NCBI GenBank assembly: GCA_043228905.1
Contig: JBHGNT010000010.1
Span: forward strand, 17,112,001 to 17,176,000
DNA: 64,000 bases
Direction: 5' to 3'
Origin: Azolla caroliniana
Lineage: Eukaryota; Polypodiophyta
The position numbers were made by a program, and so were the translations under genes. How positions within the stretch are numbered: the first letter of the stretch is position 1; each line of letters begins with the position of its first letter. A model generated the notes under the pieces. It was not told the DNA's origin. It searched no databases and was given only the letters and a program-made list of their open reading frames with translations. Shown in pieces: positions 1 through 13,705 of the stretch.

Positions 1-3000
1 GCATGTGGTCACTGAGTGGCATCCAAGATTTCTTCTTTCCAATGTGGATAGGGTAAGTCTAGGTAAGTATCAAACTTTTGGTGAGTATCATTAATATATA
101 GTCAGATCAGTGATAAACGACTTAGTGGACGAATTCTACTATTCCTCACAATAAATACCACAATAACCATGGCCACCGATCATTCCTCGTAGTTAGGTTC
201 AATTATTATGAAGAATTACCATATAGGAATGATCCTATTATACCTCCATTGAGTTGTAATCACCATGCCTTACTAAACATGGGCATTAACAAGGATGACT
301 TCAAGATCGTATCTATGTCCCCCTTGAGCATGTACTTATTGGCTAAATAATTTCTTGTTTTGCCGAGATCTTCTCTTCCTTATCTTTCTCGTTATCTTGT
401 TACCTCGTCATGGTCTAGGCCATATCCCATAGATCACAATTGGTTTTCCATGGACATTAAAAAGATATCTAACTATCTATCTCTACTAATACTCCTTGTT
501 CTTCTCATAAGTGTGAAGATGGTTGCAATCTTAGACAAACTTGGACTTGGCTCCTAGACAATGACTTGGAGAGCCGAATTTGATGTCATGATGCAAATGT
601 TCATGGGGAGATAATAGGTGAAGTCATCAAGTTCTGTTAGAGTTTAAGAAATATTAAGAAATAATGTACATAATAACAAGGAAACAGTTCAATTGGATAA
701 AGTGCATTGTTACTAGATCAATTGTCATGATAGAAAAGCAAACTCTAATTTTGGCAAAGAGGGAAAGCGTCCAATTTGCCATGAAGAGGATGCCTAGGGA
801 AAAATTTAGAGGACATGAATTTTGGAGGATTAATACACGAACAATTGTATCTCATTATCAACGTAAATTCTACGTTTGTCTTTTTATTTCAATTATTGTC
901 ATTTATTTATGTTGTGTAGTAATGTTTTATCTATTGTCTATGAATTCTTGAACAATCTCCATCTCTTCTCTTCATGAAGAACCTCACATCCCTATTCATG
1001 GAGAGAAGCCCAACAACCTTATCCAAGATATGATCCCTCACCTTTGCCAATAGTCATGCCTCACCGCCCCCCCCCCCCCCCCCCCCCCCCCCTTCTCAAG
1101 GGCAAGCCACAAGAGGCCTGCCTCCCCACCCATTTATGATCTTGAAGATTCTTGCTTATGGATTGACATGAAGTTGCGGGCCCATATACACTATGGATGA
1201 GCTTGAGGATGGTACAGTAGATAATAAAAAATTCAGTTGTAGAGAGATCGATTGCAATCTATGGGAGTGGGCCTAGCCCATGGTCCATGGTGAGAATGAA
1301 CTTGAGTTCTTTAAATTTACAATGATGTGACTAGGCTAGCAAAAGGAATCGACAAAATTGTGGAAGTAGCCTTTCAATTTGGAAGTGATGTAAATAACCT
1401 CTTTTAGTTCTACAAAAGGGAGATGCAATAGAAGGGTGCTCCAAAAGTAAAAGATGCTTTCAAGGCATATTGTTGTCCAGGTTCCAACCTTGGATTATAG
1501 AACTACAAACCATAAACAAAACTTGGGTAGGTTTTGAATAGGCTTTGCTTATTGAGTTCGGCCTTGATTATGTGATAAGGATTACCTAGTAGGATCTTAA
1601 AAATTCGCCACGTTCTCTAATAAGGACAGTGGGTGCAGAACTAATATTAAGAAAGTTTGACCAGAGGTTTGAGCAAGTTCTCAATGCTTCATAAAATGAG
1701 TCTATGACCAGACAATGTCATATTAGTCCTCAAAGTTATGAGTGTGAAGGATAGAAGGGATCTAGGAACTCGCAATCAAATGCCCTTGTCACGAACTAGG
1801 TGGAGGTCAAAAGGGCGAGTGATAATTTTGTCGAGTAACTATAGAGGCTCAAGGGTTTCCAAGCCAATAAGTCAATGTTGTTTGAAAGTAAGAACAAGTG
1901 GTGATAGTGAGAATGCCTTTTTAGCATTCAACATTAATGGTTGTTTTCCCACGGTCATTGCCCCCACAATTGGATGCTCCACTCATGCCCAACAATATAT
2001 AGGTATGCGTCCATCCATAACTGAACCATTTAATGGGTGTTGTGATTGCGGCTCCCATTGTAATACATATAAGCATGTGTAGTAATTAAGGCGACATGGA
2101 ATTGAGCAAGTGTGGAAGTGCATGATGACATATGCGGTTGTTTTAGGACATGATAAAATGGTAATGTTCTTTCAAATTCCCCTAAAAAACAAGCAACTCT
2201 TCTAAAAATCCAGCAAATTTGTAGAAATAGAAGACAAGTATCCATGTACAACGCATTGCCAACATTATTATGAAGAACATTGAAGAAAAATATACTGAAA
2301 AAAAAAAAGATTGAGCAAATTTCTTCCTTTAACTAAAATGACTCTTTGAAAGTATATAGTATACATAGCCATAAGTTTCTTTTCTAACCTAAACATATTA
2401 AAGCAAGAGGACATATGCATACAATGTGTGTGCATGGTTAGTTGCATGGGAATAACATTGGTTATCCAAATCGAACAAGAAACAAGTGCAATAACTTTCA
2501 AACATTATTAGGACACTATTAAAGAAATATCAACAATATTTCAACAACTCAAAACCAAGAAGTAACATTTTGCTTCCGTTGGATGAGGCATCCTCCACCA
2601 TACATTTCCACAACTAAGAGTACCTTATGATGGAAATTAGTGTTCCATTCTAAGAGGAAATCATTCACATATGAGGCAGCATGTGTTAGGCCTTACTTGT
2701 TTGTACTCATGGTTTGACACATGTTTGGACACCATTAACATACATAAAACATGAGTTTGTTAACATTGTTGACATGGAAGGAATGAAAAGCAATAACATG
2801 CAACAATGATGGCACATAAAATAGATTCAGTGAAATGGACACACTAAGGTTATGGACTTCATTATGGGTATTCATCTTGTGACATTTCAATATGAAGTGA
2901 TCTATTTGCAAATCAGTTGGGCACTTGAAACAAGACTTTTGTGGCTAATTGTGCATGCTTAATTTTAGTGGCCACTACACATACTATATTTCTGATCTTT

Positions 3001-4130
3001 TCTAAAACAAAAACAGACAAAATAGAATTATCAACGTTCTTCAAATGTTATAAGATAGAAAAATATATATCTATCACTTTCAAAGAATACTTTAAAACAT
3101 GGAATTTGACCCCTTCAACTCCCTATCCCATAGATGATAGCACCCACAACAAAATGGGGAAGCTAAGAGAAAGAATAAGACTCTTATATGTTCATCTAGA
3201 CCATGATCACAATGACATTACTCCAAGGGTCATATTTGGGAGAGCCGGTGTCTATACATCATGTTGTCTTCAAAATTGCTCATTAAGAGCAAGCATAACA
3301 TATCAAAGTTAGTGTAAATTGGTAGACATACATAAAGCCTAATTTTAGTCGTTTAAGTAAAGTTGGCTCCATTTTATATGCTAACGTGCCACATGTGAAG
3401 AAAGAGAAACAAATATAAACTTGAAAAAAGCATTCTGCCAACCATAGAGATAGTTTTGGCATCAACCTAAAAAACCATACATTCTCTTTTTCCACATTTG
3501 ATGATTTTCTTGTTCCCTTGAATCCTATTGCTACTCAAACTCTGAAGAAGCCAAATTGCCGCAATGTAGACGATGACAAGAAAGATGGATCATGTCCTAG
3601 TGGTGTAAAATAAAAAGCATGCATCCAAGGGACGCATATGTTTTTGAATGTTGCACAAACACATCTTTCCACGAGGATATGGCTCGCTAGAGAGTGGGTG
3701 TCGTTGAGGCACATCGCAAACTTGAACTATTTGATTTGGATTTCCTATGACGAAACCTGCTTCTATCGAAAATCAACATTTTCTTTCTTTCAAGATGTTC
3801 AATTGCGGAAAAGGAAATATGTCTCCATCGTAGAGAACAATTGAACAAAAGGGAATTGTTCGGTTGCAGCAATGCGTATCGACGACCAATCATGTGATGG
3901 AAGTCCCTCGCACGCAGGTTATAACAGGTCATTGGCGATAAAAAATATGTATATAAATTGGATTCGATCGATGATGGTGGCGAGGCCTCAAAGATCTTTT
4001 TACATACATATGAGAGGAGATGGGTAGCATCCGGTGTAAATAGACTGTAAAGTTCGAAGGGATGCCCGGACATTATACACTTACGTAGGATACGAGAGGG
4101 GCAGCTGCCTGTGTAAATAGACTTTAAAAT
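1..4130. other. Intergenic, no gene recognised
   Basis: Only short ORFs without family features occur here on either strand; the longest (687 to 4073 region, under 130 codons) shows no motif I recognise. The stretch is AT-rich and holds one long poly-C run. A phrase near 1270 (gggcctagcccat) recurs near 21,880 in a similar AT-rich setting, so both may be traces of one old dispersed repeat, but the match is too weak to call. Confidence 0.6.
1067..1092 (+). repeat. Poly-C homopolymer, about 26 nt
   Basis: An uninterrupted run of C is visible. Its exact length is likely unreliable in sequencing. No coding context is seen. Confidence 0.9.
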
Positions 4131-4134
4131 TTGG

Positions 4135-4136
<2 letters not shown>

Positions 4137-4174
<38 letters not shown>

Positions 4175-4200
4175 GACACACACAGACACACACAGACACT
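4137..4200 (+). repeat. (CT)n followed by CA-rich microsatellite
   Basis: A run of about 15 CT units passes into interrupted CACA/CAGA units. It lies about 250 bp before the 172-bp array and the TBC gene. CT-rich tracts are common in plant promoters and 5' leaders, so it may belong to the promoter or leader of that gene; this is inference. Confidence 0.85.
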
Positions 4201-4435
4201 GCACATACATATGTATAAAAAAAAGCTTCACTTCTCCTGGCTTTCTTGAGCTCCCATTTCCATCTTCCCTGCTCCTTGAATTTTTAGGGTTTCTCGGTGG
4301 AGCTCGCCATTCCTGTTTGCCCCCTCCCTCCCTCCCTCCCTCCCTCCCCTCCTCTTCTTCCTCCTTTCATTACCCTTCTTTTCCTCCATCTCCCCCCCTT
4401 CTAATCCTTAGCTCCCCCTGAATTTTCTCCTTCTT

Positions 4436-5860
4436 GTTCCGAGAAGGAGAATCCATTGCCGTTTGGTGCACTGCTTCGTTCTTACGCTTCGTGGGAGGTA
4501 TAATTATACTTTGGAAGGAGGCGTTTCCCCCTCTCCTTCCTTCTGTTTTCTTTTAGAGCTATGCAAAATTGTGGAAGTCTTTGTATCAACGTTTCCGCAA
4601 TTCTTACAGTTTACAGTTCTGGTCCGAGGAGGAGAATCCGTTGCCGTTTGGCATTGATCTCCGTTCCTACGCTGCCTGGAAGGTATTGTTTTACTGCGGA
4701 AGGAGGTGTTTCATTCTTTCTTCTATTTCTTTTAGAGCCATGCGGAATTGTGGAAGTCTTCATGTCAACGTTTCTGCAATTCTTACAGTTCTGTGCTGAG
4801 AAGGAGAAACCATTGCCGTTTGGCACATTGATTTGTTCCTACGTTGCCTGGGAGGTATTAATTTACGGTGGAAGGAGGCGTTTCCGTCTTTCTTCTATTT
4901 CTTTTAGAGCCATGTGGAATTGTGGAAGGCTTCATGTCAACGGTTCTCTAATTCTTACAGTTCTGTTCTGAAGAGGAGAATCCATTGCCGTTTGGCACAG
5001 ACCTTCGTTCTTACGCTGCCTGGGAGGTATTATTTTACTGCGGAAGGAGGCGTTTCAGTCTTTCTTCTATTTGCTTTAGAGCTATGCGGAATTGTGGAAG
5101 TCTTGATGTCAATTTTTCTGCAACCCTTACAGTTCTGTTCTGAGGAGGAGAAACCATTGCCGTTTGGCACAGAGCTTTGTTCCTACGCTGCCTGGGAGGT
5201 ATTCAGTTACTGCGGAAGGAGGCGTTTCCCTCCTACTTCTACTTCTTTTAGAGCCATGCGGAATTGTGAAAGTCTTCATGTCAACGTTTCTGTAACTCTT
5301 ACAGTTCGGTTCTGAGAAGGAGTATCCATTGCCGTTTGGCACAGACCTTCGTTCCTAGACTGCTTGGAAGGTATTAAGTTACTGTGGACGGAGGCGTTTC
5401 CGTCTTTCTTCTATTCTTTTAGAGCTATGCGGAATTGTGGAAGTCTTCATGTCAACGTTTCTGCAACTCTTACAGTTCTGTTCTGAGGAGGAGAATCTAC
5501 TGCCGTTTGGCACAGAGCTTTGCTCCTACGCTTCCTGGGAGGTATTAATTTACTGCGGAAAGTGGCGTTTCCCTCTTTCTTTTATTTCTTTTAGAGCCAT
5601 GCCGAATTGTGGAAGTCTTCATGTCAACGTTTCTGCAACTCTTACAGTTCTATTATCTGGAGGAGAATCCATTGCTGTTTGGCACAGAGGCTCGTTCCTA
5701 GACTGCCTGGGAGGTATTAATTTACCGCGGAAGGAGGCGTTTCCATCTTCGAGGTATTTTTATTCTGTGAAAGGAGACGTTTGTCCCTCTTCTCTGTTTC
5801 GTTTAGATCTATGCGGAATTATGGAAGTCTTGATGTCAACGTTTCTGCGACAGGCTTGAA
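4436..5860 (+). repeat. Tandem array, eight units of about 172 bp
   Basis: The anchor motif TTGCCGTTTGG (with small variants) occurs at about 4456, 4641, 4813, 4985, 5157, 5329, 5500 and 5672. The spacings are 185 and then 171 to 172 bp. Each unit has a CT-rich stretch ending in TTTTAG, an ATG-starting short ORF of about 19 codons (MRNCGSLHVNVSA...), and the donor-like string GGGAG/GTATT. The period is not a multiple of three, so this is not a coding repeat read through in one frame. The last unit runs directly into the predicted first coding exon of the TBC gene. The array is therefore probably transcribed as 5' leader, leader introns or promoter DNA. Adjacent units differ at several positions. 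Confidence 0.93.
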
Positions 5861-8247
5861 GGTGAAGCTGCTGGCAATGACAATCAGCATTATATCCCTA
5901 AACGGTAGAAAGTAAGTAGTCTACAGAATCTTCTTTTGATTCTAGAAACCTCCTATTTCTTGGTTTGTATTCTCCATCCCCTTTCGAAGTTTCAAGAGGT
6001 GTTTTTAGTCGGGTTTTCCTGTCTTCTGTAAGTTTTCGCTGTGCATTGACATTCTCCAAGGATCTGAACAGTTCTAATAAGGTTTTCTGATCAAAGACTA
6101 TGTGTTTTTTGCAACGGGAAAGGAAGGTTTCTGGTGTTTTAGGTATTTGTGTAGACTTGTGAAAGAAAGATCTTTATTTTATCTCTTTCTTCTTGTGAGC
6201 TATATACATGGGGAATTGCTTGCGTAATTCTTTCCGTTTTGTATGTGTCTTCGTGCTTATAAATTCTCAAACAGCTAATTATCATCTTCCGAACTCAATT
6301 ACTATATATACTGTGAAAGAAAAGCTGTGTCTGTTTGTGCGTGAAATTTCTTTCACAGTATATTTCTTATTCTGAACATAAAAGCAATTTGCATTCCCTT
6401 TGTACCTATGTATGCTTTCTAATTGTCAAATGGCTATACGTAAATATTGTGTAATGAAAGCTCTGTCTGTTTGTGGTTGTGAGTCCTTGAACAGGTATGT
6501 TTCTTATTCTGAAAAGAGAAGGTGTTTGTTTTACCGTTTATGTCTACGTATGCAAATCGTCAAATAGTTGTATATCTATTGTAAAAGAAAAGCGTTGTCC
6601 ATGTATTTCATTTGTAGTAAATTATGTCTGTGCAGCAACTCTTGTTAAACAGTTGATGTATCTTCTGAAAACAAAAGCCTTGTTTGTTTTTTAGAGAAGA
6701 TATTAGAGGAAAAACCTTTACTTTATACTAAATGTATGCGGCTTTATTTTTTCTGTTTGTTAAGGTTATGATAGAGTTTATCTTTCTTTTGTGAATATGA
6801 TAGGCACCTGCCTAAGAATGGTAAGAAGAGCTGCCTCCCCCTCACACCAAAGCAATGGAAGAATGCATTTGACAAAGAAACAGGGCGATTACTCAATGGT
6901 GACAAAATTTTGCAAAGGGTTCGCCATGGGGTGCGTACATATTCTATTTATTTTGTTTTGAGACTATAGGTCTGATAATAGTGAATTGCAACTTACATCT
7001 TTATTTGAGCAGGGTGTGGAAGCCAGCATACGGGCTGAAGTCTGGCCTTTCCTATTGAACTTGTATGGAATTTCTCTCACACAGAAATCTTTTCTGTTTC
7101 TGGCTTGATGAGTCTCTGTCTCATCCAATTTGTTTTGTTTTGCAGCTACGGATTGGAAAGCACACAGAAGGAAAGGGAGGAAGAAAGACTTGTGAGAAGG
7201 TAATAATATAATTATTAAAGGAAATTAAAGAAATGCAAACTCGCACGATTCACACTCCAGATTGTTTCTTCGTCTATTTGTAGCCAAGTGTACGAGGATT
7301 TGAAATGGAGATGTAAAGTCGTACGCGAGAGTATCTCATCCCAGAGAAAGATGACCTCTGAAGATGTAATCCCATGTGAAGGAATGGAAGCAGACAGATT
7401 GGTGGCATTTCAGAGAAGCAAGTCCGGTTTGGTCGAAATGGATGCCAAGGCGAAGCAAGAATTTATCAATTGGCAGCGAATTATGAGGCTGGATGCAGTG
7501 CGCATAAATGCTGACTGGGTTCAACTCTCTTCCTCTCAAGCAAACATATCAAAAGGAGTAGCCAATCAACTAGCTATGGAGGTGGGCTTGAGGGATAATA
7601 TATTAGAGCCATCCTTGCAACATCACGCTGCAAGATTGGTGTCCATACTGGAAGTATATGCCTTATATGATCCTGAGATTGGATACTGCCAAGGAATGAG
7701 TGACCTTCTATCACCATTCGTTGCCCACTTAGATGAAGATTATCAAGCCTTCTGGTGCTTTGCATCATTTATGCATGCTGCTCGGCACAACTTCAGGATG
7801 GATGAAGAGGGTATTAAGCGGCAATTGCAAACAGTTTCCCGAATTGTGAAGCACAGTGATCCGCAGCTTTACAAGCATTTTGAGAAGATTGGTGCTGTTG
7901 ACTGCTATTTCATCTACAGAATGGTAGTGGTCCTCATGAGGAGAGAACTGTCCTATGAGCAAACAATATCCTTCTGGGAGACTCTCTGGGCAGATCGAAC
8001 TGCAGTGAGGCTTGATAAAGTGAAGATGTCCTGCAGGCGAGGTCGGGGTAAAGCCCCACCCACTAATGATCTACTCCTTTATGTCATAGCTGCTGCAATA
8101 AGGCAGAAACGAAGGGTGATCATGGACAACTGCGTGTGCATGGAAGAGGTGCTTGAAGAATGCAATGGCATGTCAGGAAATCTGAATATATGGGTCCTCT
8201 TGGATGATGCACGGAGTCTAATAGCATCGTTTCATCATAAAGTCTGA
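5811..8247 (+). CDS. TBC-domain Rab GTPase-activating protein (five coding exons)
   Basis: TBC-domain proteins speed GTP hydrolysis on Rab GTPases in membrane traffic. I join exons 5811-5911, 6804-6930, 7013-7062, 7146-7199 and 7284-8247; all borders are GT-AG and all phases agree, giving 431 residues. A second in-frame ATG at 5877 would give 409. The N-terminal part has the plant-type signature VRHGGVEASIRAEVWPFLL, split across exons 2 and 3. Both catalytic fingers are present: Arg in LDAVRINADW (codon at 7501) and Gln in GYCQGMSDLL (codon at 7690). The C-terminal part APPTNDLLLYVIAAAI is typical of the plant Gyp7/TBC1D15-like group. The ATG at 5811 lies in the last unit of the upstream 172-bp array, so the true start and leader need RNA data. 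A transcribed non-coding first exon further upstream is likely. Confidence 0.93.
5912..6803 (+). other. First intron of the TBC gene, with internal imperfect repeats
   Basis: This 892-bp intron starts GTAAGT and ends TAG before the exon at 6804. It is T-rich, as plant introns usually are. It contains two or three imperfect copies of a block of about 125 bp, marked by 'tttcttattctgaa' and 'gctctgtctgtttgtg'-like strings near 6330 to 6600. No ORF of note is inside. Confidence 0.7.
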
Positions 8248-8517
8248 CGATTTATCTAATGGAGTCCTCGTCAGAAAAGAAGGATGACGACATACACACA
8301 AACAACACACAGGCATTTCTAATTGCTGCCCGCCTGCCTTCAGTATTGGAAAGAGACGGAACTAACCGCATGATCTTTCTTCTACTTTTTGGTCTCATCT
8401 CGAGTCCTACAATTTTGCTCCGCACATACATACATACATACTTGCACATGTATAAGCTTCTACTAAATATGCTTATAATGTCTCATCAAAGGTTAGGTAG
8501 GCGAGGCGCCTCTTGTA

Positions 8518-8523
8518 AATAAA
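8518..8523 (+). terminator. Putative polyadenylation signal AATAAA
   Basis: A canonical AATAAA lies 271 bp after the TBC stop codon in an AT-rich stretch. A 3' leader of this length is normal for plants. The cleavage site itself cannot be seen. Confidence 0.5.
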
Positions 8524-11500
8524 ATGTGTATATATAATGAATGAGGAAATGCACCTTGCTTTGACTCCAATTTGTCTCTGAATCTGTGTGGGATAATTTA
8601 AGTAATGAGCTCCAGCAATAACATTTAACATATGTATGGATGAGTCACTGCCCTGCATTGACACTCCAAACCTCATCTCAGAATATCTGTGATTGTTTGG
8701 GTGAGAGAATTATGTTCGTAGCAAGGAAAGGATACATGCACCATTAGTCCAGCAATTGCTTTCACTGTAAGCGTTGAGCAACATAATCTCCAGTGATGCT
8801 AGCCAAGGATTTATGCATATCATTGGTTGTCTTGATTTGCAATTCTAATATCTCACACCCATACCGTACCGTACCTTTGCTTTTCTTATTTTGTTGAATG
8901 CCATGGCCGATATGAAATTCGAATACGATCTTTAGGCCCCTTAGTATGTACTATGTACTATGTAAGGTAGAAACCACCTTTCACATGTTAAAGTATAGAA
9001 TGGGATGGGGTGTTTCACATCTAACATAGACGCTGGGATGGAGTGAAGCACTTGTTTTATGAGTTAAAAGCTTGCTAATGAATCAATGATATTATAAAGA
9101 GAGGGCACCAAGCAAGCAAGCACGGAAAGTGCAAATTTGTATATGATATTTAGGTTTCAATGACTAGAAACATTAGAAATATGCCATCAATTTACAGGTG
9201 GTTATTAAGTAAAAGGCGTAATTTAAATGGTTATGAAACCAAATATTTCTTTTAAACTCTCAAGGAGACCTCAATACTCTTGGATTATTATACTATAATA
9301 TTTAATGAGATTGCTGACATTTTGAATTGCCAAAATGTAGAAGGAATGTGCAAGGAGGCAAGGCAATCTGTTTTGGTCTTAATTTCCAAATTCAACAAGC
9401 AACATACCACTATTGTTCTCACTTCATAGAAACAATCTTATGAGGGAAACAACCCAAATCATATGCTAGAACTATTAAACAATGACTTGGCGGAAAATGA
9501 ATAGATAGAGCAATGACAACCAAGACGTTGGCGTTGAAACAACCATCCTTCGAAGAAACTGTAATAGCTCAATGTTCTAGCTTCATGGCGTTGCAAAGAT
9601 TTGAGGCCTCAAGTGATTTTTGCTAAAATGACTAAACCTTGAAAGAAGCTTTTTCAAGTGTCAAGACGGGAATATTCCGACAATCGAGGAAGGTCGTGGG
9701 TGATAGATTTTGAATATTCCGAAACATGAGGATTTTGAATCATGAGAGATGACTTGATGGTAAATCGTTGAGGTTGTTAGGATATTACCTAAGTTTGCAA
9801 GATTCAATGAGATCTATTAATCGTCCATGTCAGAGGATGTTTTGTTAGATTTGGACAATTTGTCAAAGTTGGATGTGGACAATAAGTATAAGTTTGATGA
9901 CATGTCGAAGTTATAGACAAATTGAACATAACATATACCCCCATCAAACCTATACATCCTTCGGTATGTGCCAATGTTTGGGAAACGTTGATGTATCATG
10001 ACGAGTTTTTACTTTTTGAACCGCCTTGCCATATTTATTTTCTCTTCTTATGTTATAACTTATTAGCAATATTGATTGATGTTGCATCCCTTCATACACC
10101 CCAACTTCTAGTTTGATTCACCATCCCCACTCTATAAACTAAACCTAGGCAAACTAGACACTATGAGCTTCACCCACTTGTTGATAATTTTCCACACCGA
10201 CCCTTCAGACCAAATTTAACGAACAACTAATTGGTTTTGGGTCAAGTATCTTTAAGGTCATCCCCTTTTTTTTCTCGCATCTCTTCAATATCTCCTCTTT
10301 TTTGTTCACTTTCCTATGTATTCCATTTTCTTCCTCGAGTGTTTTGCAACTTGGGCATGAACCTTCAACAATGTTTATTAAAATATTATCTAGTCTACTC
10401 AAGTCAACAAAGACTAAATTCTTTACAATTGACCGCATTTCTAGCTCATGTTCCTCATCATTGTGAATGGCACCCTATTCATTTATTTGATCAAGGAATA
10501 AATCACTCTTTGATCAAATAAACTCGTGTACTTGTATGGAAATCGCAACAACCTAATCACTAAGACGATTCTTTGGAAAAGAAACAAATATACCTGCACA
10601 TTCCAACTATGAATAAGAATAATTCAAAGTTCTTTTGATTTTCTTAACGTAAATGTGGAAAGCTAGCCTCTTGTTAAGTTGTTTGTAGTCGATGTGATGA
10701 AGTGAAGGCTCTATTGCATTGTTGTGATTGGTTAAAGGAGTAAGTTTAACTGCGTTACTTATTGAGGAGAGGAAAAATGGAAAAAATTGAACACGGGTTT
10801 TGTTTTAACGGACCATTTGTCTAAAGCATTCTGTAAAAAGAACTAATGACCATGGGTTTAGTCCAAGGTATATAGTCGTAGTGTGTGTTTAGAGATAAAA
10901 ATGTCCAATGTAGAAGTTTCAATAAATGAATCCGATAGTGTAGTCAATACGGTTATATTCTTTATATATCTAATATTCCTAAATAAATTGGAGGGGTGAA
11001 GATTGTAACTAATAATATCCTTTTTATTTCATAAAACAATGTTCATGCAAACAAATAACTTTGATTTAACAGATTCCAGGGTATTGAGAGCATGCATACC
11101 TCAATTGTAATGTTTTCTAGAGTTTGTGAAAATGAAAGAAGGGATTCAGTGAAATTTCAAAATAAACTAATTACTTTAAGCTAGATAGAAAGTAAGAAAA
11201 TTTTGATGATTTGAGGGCATTCATGCCTCAAACATAATGCATGCCAATAAGAGGGCATATATAAGGATTGGGGGTTCCTACATGATGGGGAAATTTGGTT
11301 CATGATGGCAAGGTTTGATGATATGAGATTCAAACAACTATTTCAGATAGTAAATTAAGGTGGGAGATCAAGGGAAAGACCAAAATGGAAATGGTTTGTA
11401 AGATACTGGGTGGTTATTTATTAGCGTCCACATTTAATATGCACTGCTATCATTTTAAACTCTTTATGTTAGGGGAAATCTATCAATGTCCATGCGATGA

Positions 11501-13705
11501 AGTCATTTATTGAGGGAACTCAGATGTGTGCAATATATTGAAAATTATGATAAAACACACGATCAAGTCCATAGGGGCAAACAATCGTACCAAAATCTTA
11601 AAACGCATTGCTTAATCTGTCTATGTCTTTGAAGTTTTTAAATTTATGGATTCATTGGTCTAGCAATGGATCTAAAATCTCCTAAAAATTTATATAGGTG
11701 ATGCTTTCACATTAAGTTTTAGCAAGTAATTTCTTGTTTTCACATATGTTGTTTTTGCTAGTAGCCACTTTTCCAATAACCAATGAAGTGGCTAAACTAT
11801 AGTTCCTTACATAAGTGGTTTACATACCTTATTTAAACATCCTCCTCCCCTAGATAAACTAGGTTTAGAAGATATGATAACAACGGTGGTTATTTTTGTT
11901 TAGCCCAACAATTATCGTATCCCATTGAAATATTTGGTAAAGACGTCAGCCAAGCGTCCTCTTTGATAAGCAATCATTGAGTCTAGTGTTTTCTAAAGCT
12001 AGATCTATTGGACCAAGACCAACTTGAGAAAATGATGTATCCCGATAAGGTAAGAACCAATTTGTGACATTCATAAATGTACTTAGGTAATCCTTCCTAT
12101 TAAAACAAGTGTCGTGTCACGAGAAAACATGAACATTTCGATAGATTCAAGCTAGTCATATAAGCAAGGTTATGTGGTGTGCACTTGTTCTCAAGTATAG
12201 TATGTGGTGGACACCATATATCCATATGAGGTCAAGGGTGGATTGTCAAAAGGATTTTGTGAAGTTTAACTTTGTATACTTTTAGATGAGGATAATTGTC
12301 TGTTTCAAATATTCTTGACCTTGATTGCCCAAGTTCAGAGACATTGACCAAATAAAGATTTCAAATGCATTCATTTTGAGTATAAAAGGTGTATTTGGAA
12401 AACAATGCACGATGATCACCAACACTTTTCTTTCCTGAAAAAGTAGGTCATGAAAGAATCTAGAAGTTGGAAATGTTTCTTGAAATAGTCGAATCAATAA
12501 CCCCTATAGGAATAAATGACCAAACATCATATAAAACTAATGTTGCTTCAACTAAGGCACCATGTCCAAGAGGAATTCGTTATGATTATTACAAGATGAT
12601 GATTGCCCCTAGGTTGGATTGGCTCAATCTCATGTCATGACTTTAACGTCTACAATGTAGACGGCACGACTCTAGTGTTTACGACTTAGCAGGTTTTAAA
12701 AGGCATTGTCATAAATAAGCAAACCCTAAACTAGCATGATATTTGAGAGTCACAATTTAGTCAATTATGAGTAATCATGACATGTAGAAGCACAAGTTTG
12801 AGTAGTTCCCAATTGGGTTATTCTTTTGTTGCATTTAACCAATTGTTGATTCTCATTGTAAATATAGTAAGATTCTCGTTGTTGATTTAAGGTCTTCAAT
12901 GTAAGATGTTTTGGATGACATTTTTGTTGTTCATTAAGGGGAACGTGGCCATTTTAAACAACTTGAGTGAGAAGAAACCCTAATCTACTTCTTCTAATTA
13001 GGTTAACAAAATTAAGATACCCAATCCAATCCAATCCAAACCTTCCACATGAACTATGGTTTCATCTCATATCCAAGTTTATGTTATCTTTTCCAAATGA
13101 ATATTACACCATAGTGTTCCCAAGTTCTAACCTAAATTGGGTATGATGCCTCCATGAAAATATGACAGTGAAGAAATAGAAATGGAATAGAAAACAAATA
13201 GTAAAGAATAACTTTGGCGAGGGAGGGCTAGCAAAGAAACACCATGCATCAACTTGGGCTAAAAGTATAGAATAGAATTCTTAAGACACAATAAGATGCC
13301 ATCTATTGAAGCAGTGGTTTAGTACGATGCAACAACCATATTGGCATGTCATTGTGATCAAGAACCATGTATGGCACCCAACTATTAGAAATAAGTTCCG
13401 TGGTTATTATGGAAAAAGGGACCTAGGTGGTGGACAATTACATTTATTCGTATAAAAGTGAAAAACAAAATGACGATCCTTTTTAGAGGTACATCAATAG
13501 AAATTTATTGATAGGGGTGGAGTAAGACAACAACAAAACCTTCGTTGATTGCTACAAGATATCCAAATAACTAGCCAATTGGTACAGCATCATCAGCAAG
13601 CACCCCATAATTTGTCGATAGAAATTTCCTCATACAACATGTGTCACGCAAAGAATATATGTACAATCTTTGAACAACAGCCTTGAAAAGAAGAGATGAG
13701 AATAA
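8524..13705. other. Intergenic between the convergent TBC and EYA genes
   Basis: No intact gene is visible. The only recognisable fragment is a short Copia-like piece at about 11,930 (listed separately). The rest is AT-rich with short meaningless ORFs. The 3' ends of both host genes face this interval. Confidence 0.6.
11929..11980 (-). pseudogene. Trace of a Copia RNase H end (very short)
   Basis: Read on the - strand, this interval encodes GRLADVFTK, which resembles the 'QLADIFTK' box near the end of Ty1/Copia pol. The flanking sequence on both sides is too decayed to extend the match. It may be the last trace of an old Copia element, or chance. Confidence 0.3.

Noticed and set aside
4131-4421. 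96-codon ORF MELSLSLSLS...
   Set aside because: It is a translation of CT and CA microsatellites and poly-pyrimidine DNA.
4436-5860. CRISPR-like or satellite/centromere array
   Set aside because: The 172-bp unit is repeated throughout with no spacer structure. Only eight copies exist and they abut a gene, so it is a local tandem repeat, not CRISPR or a centromere satellite.
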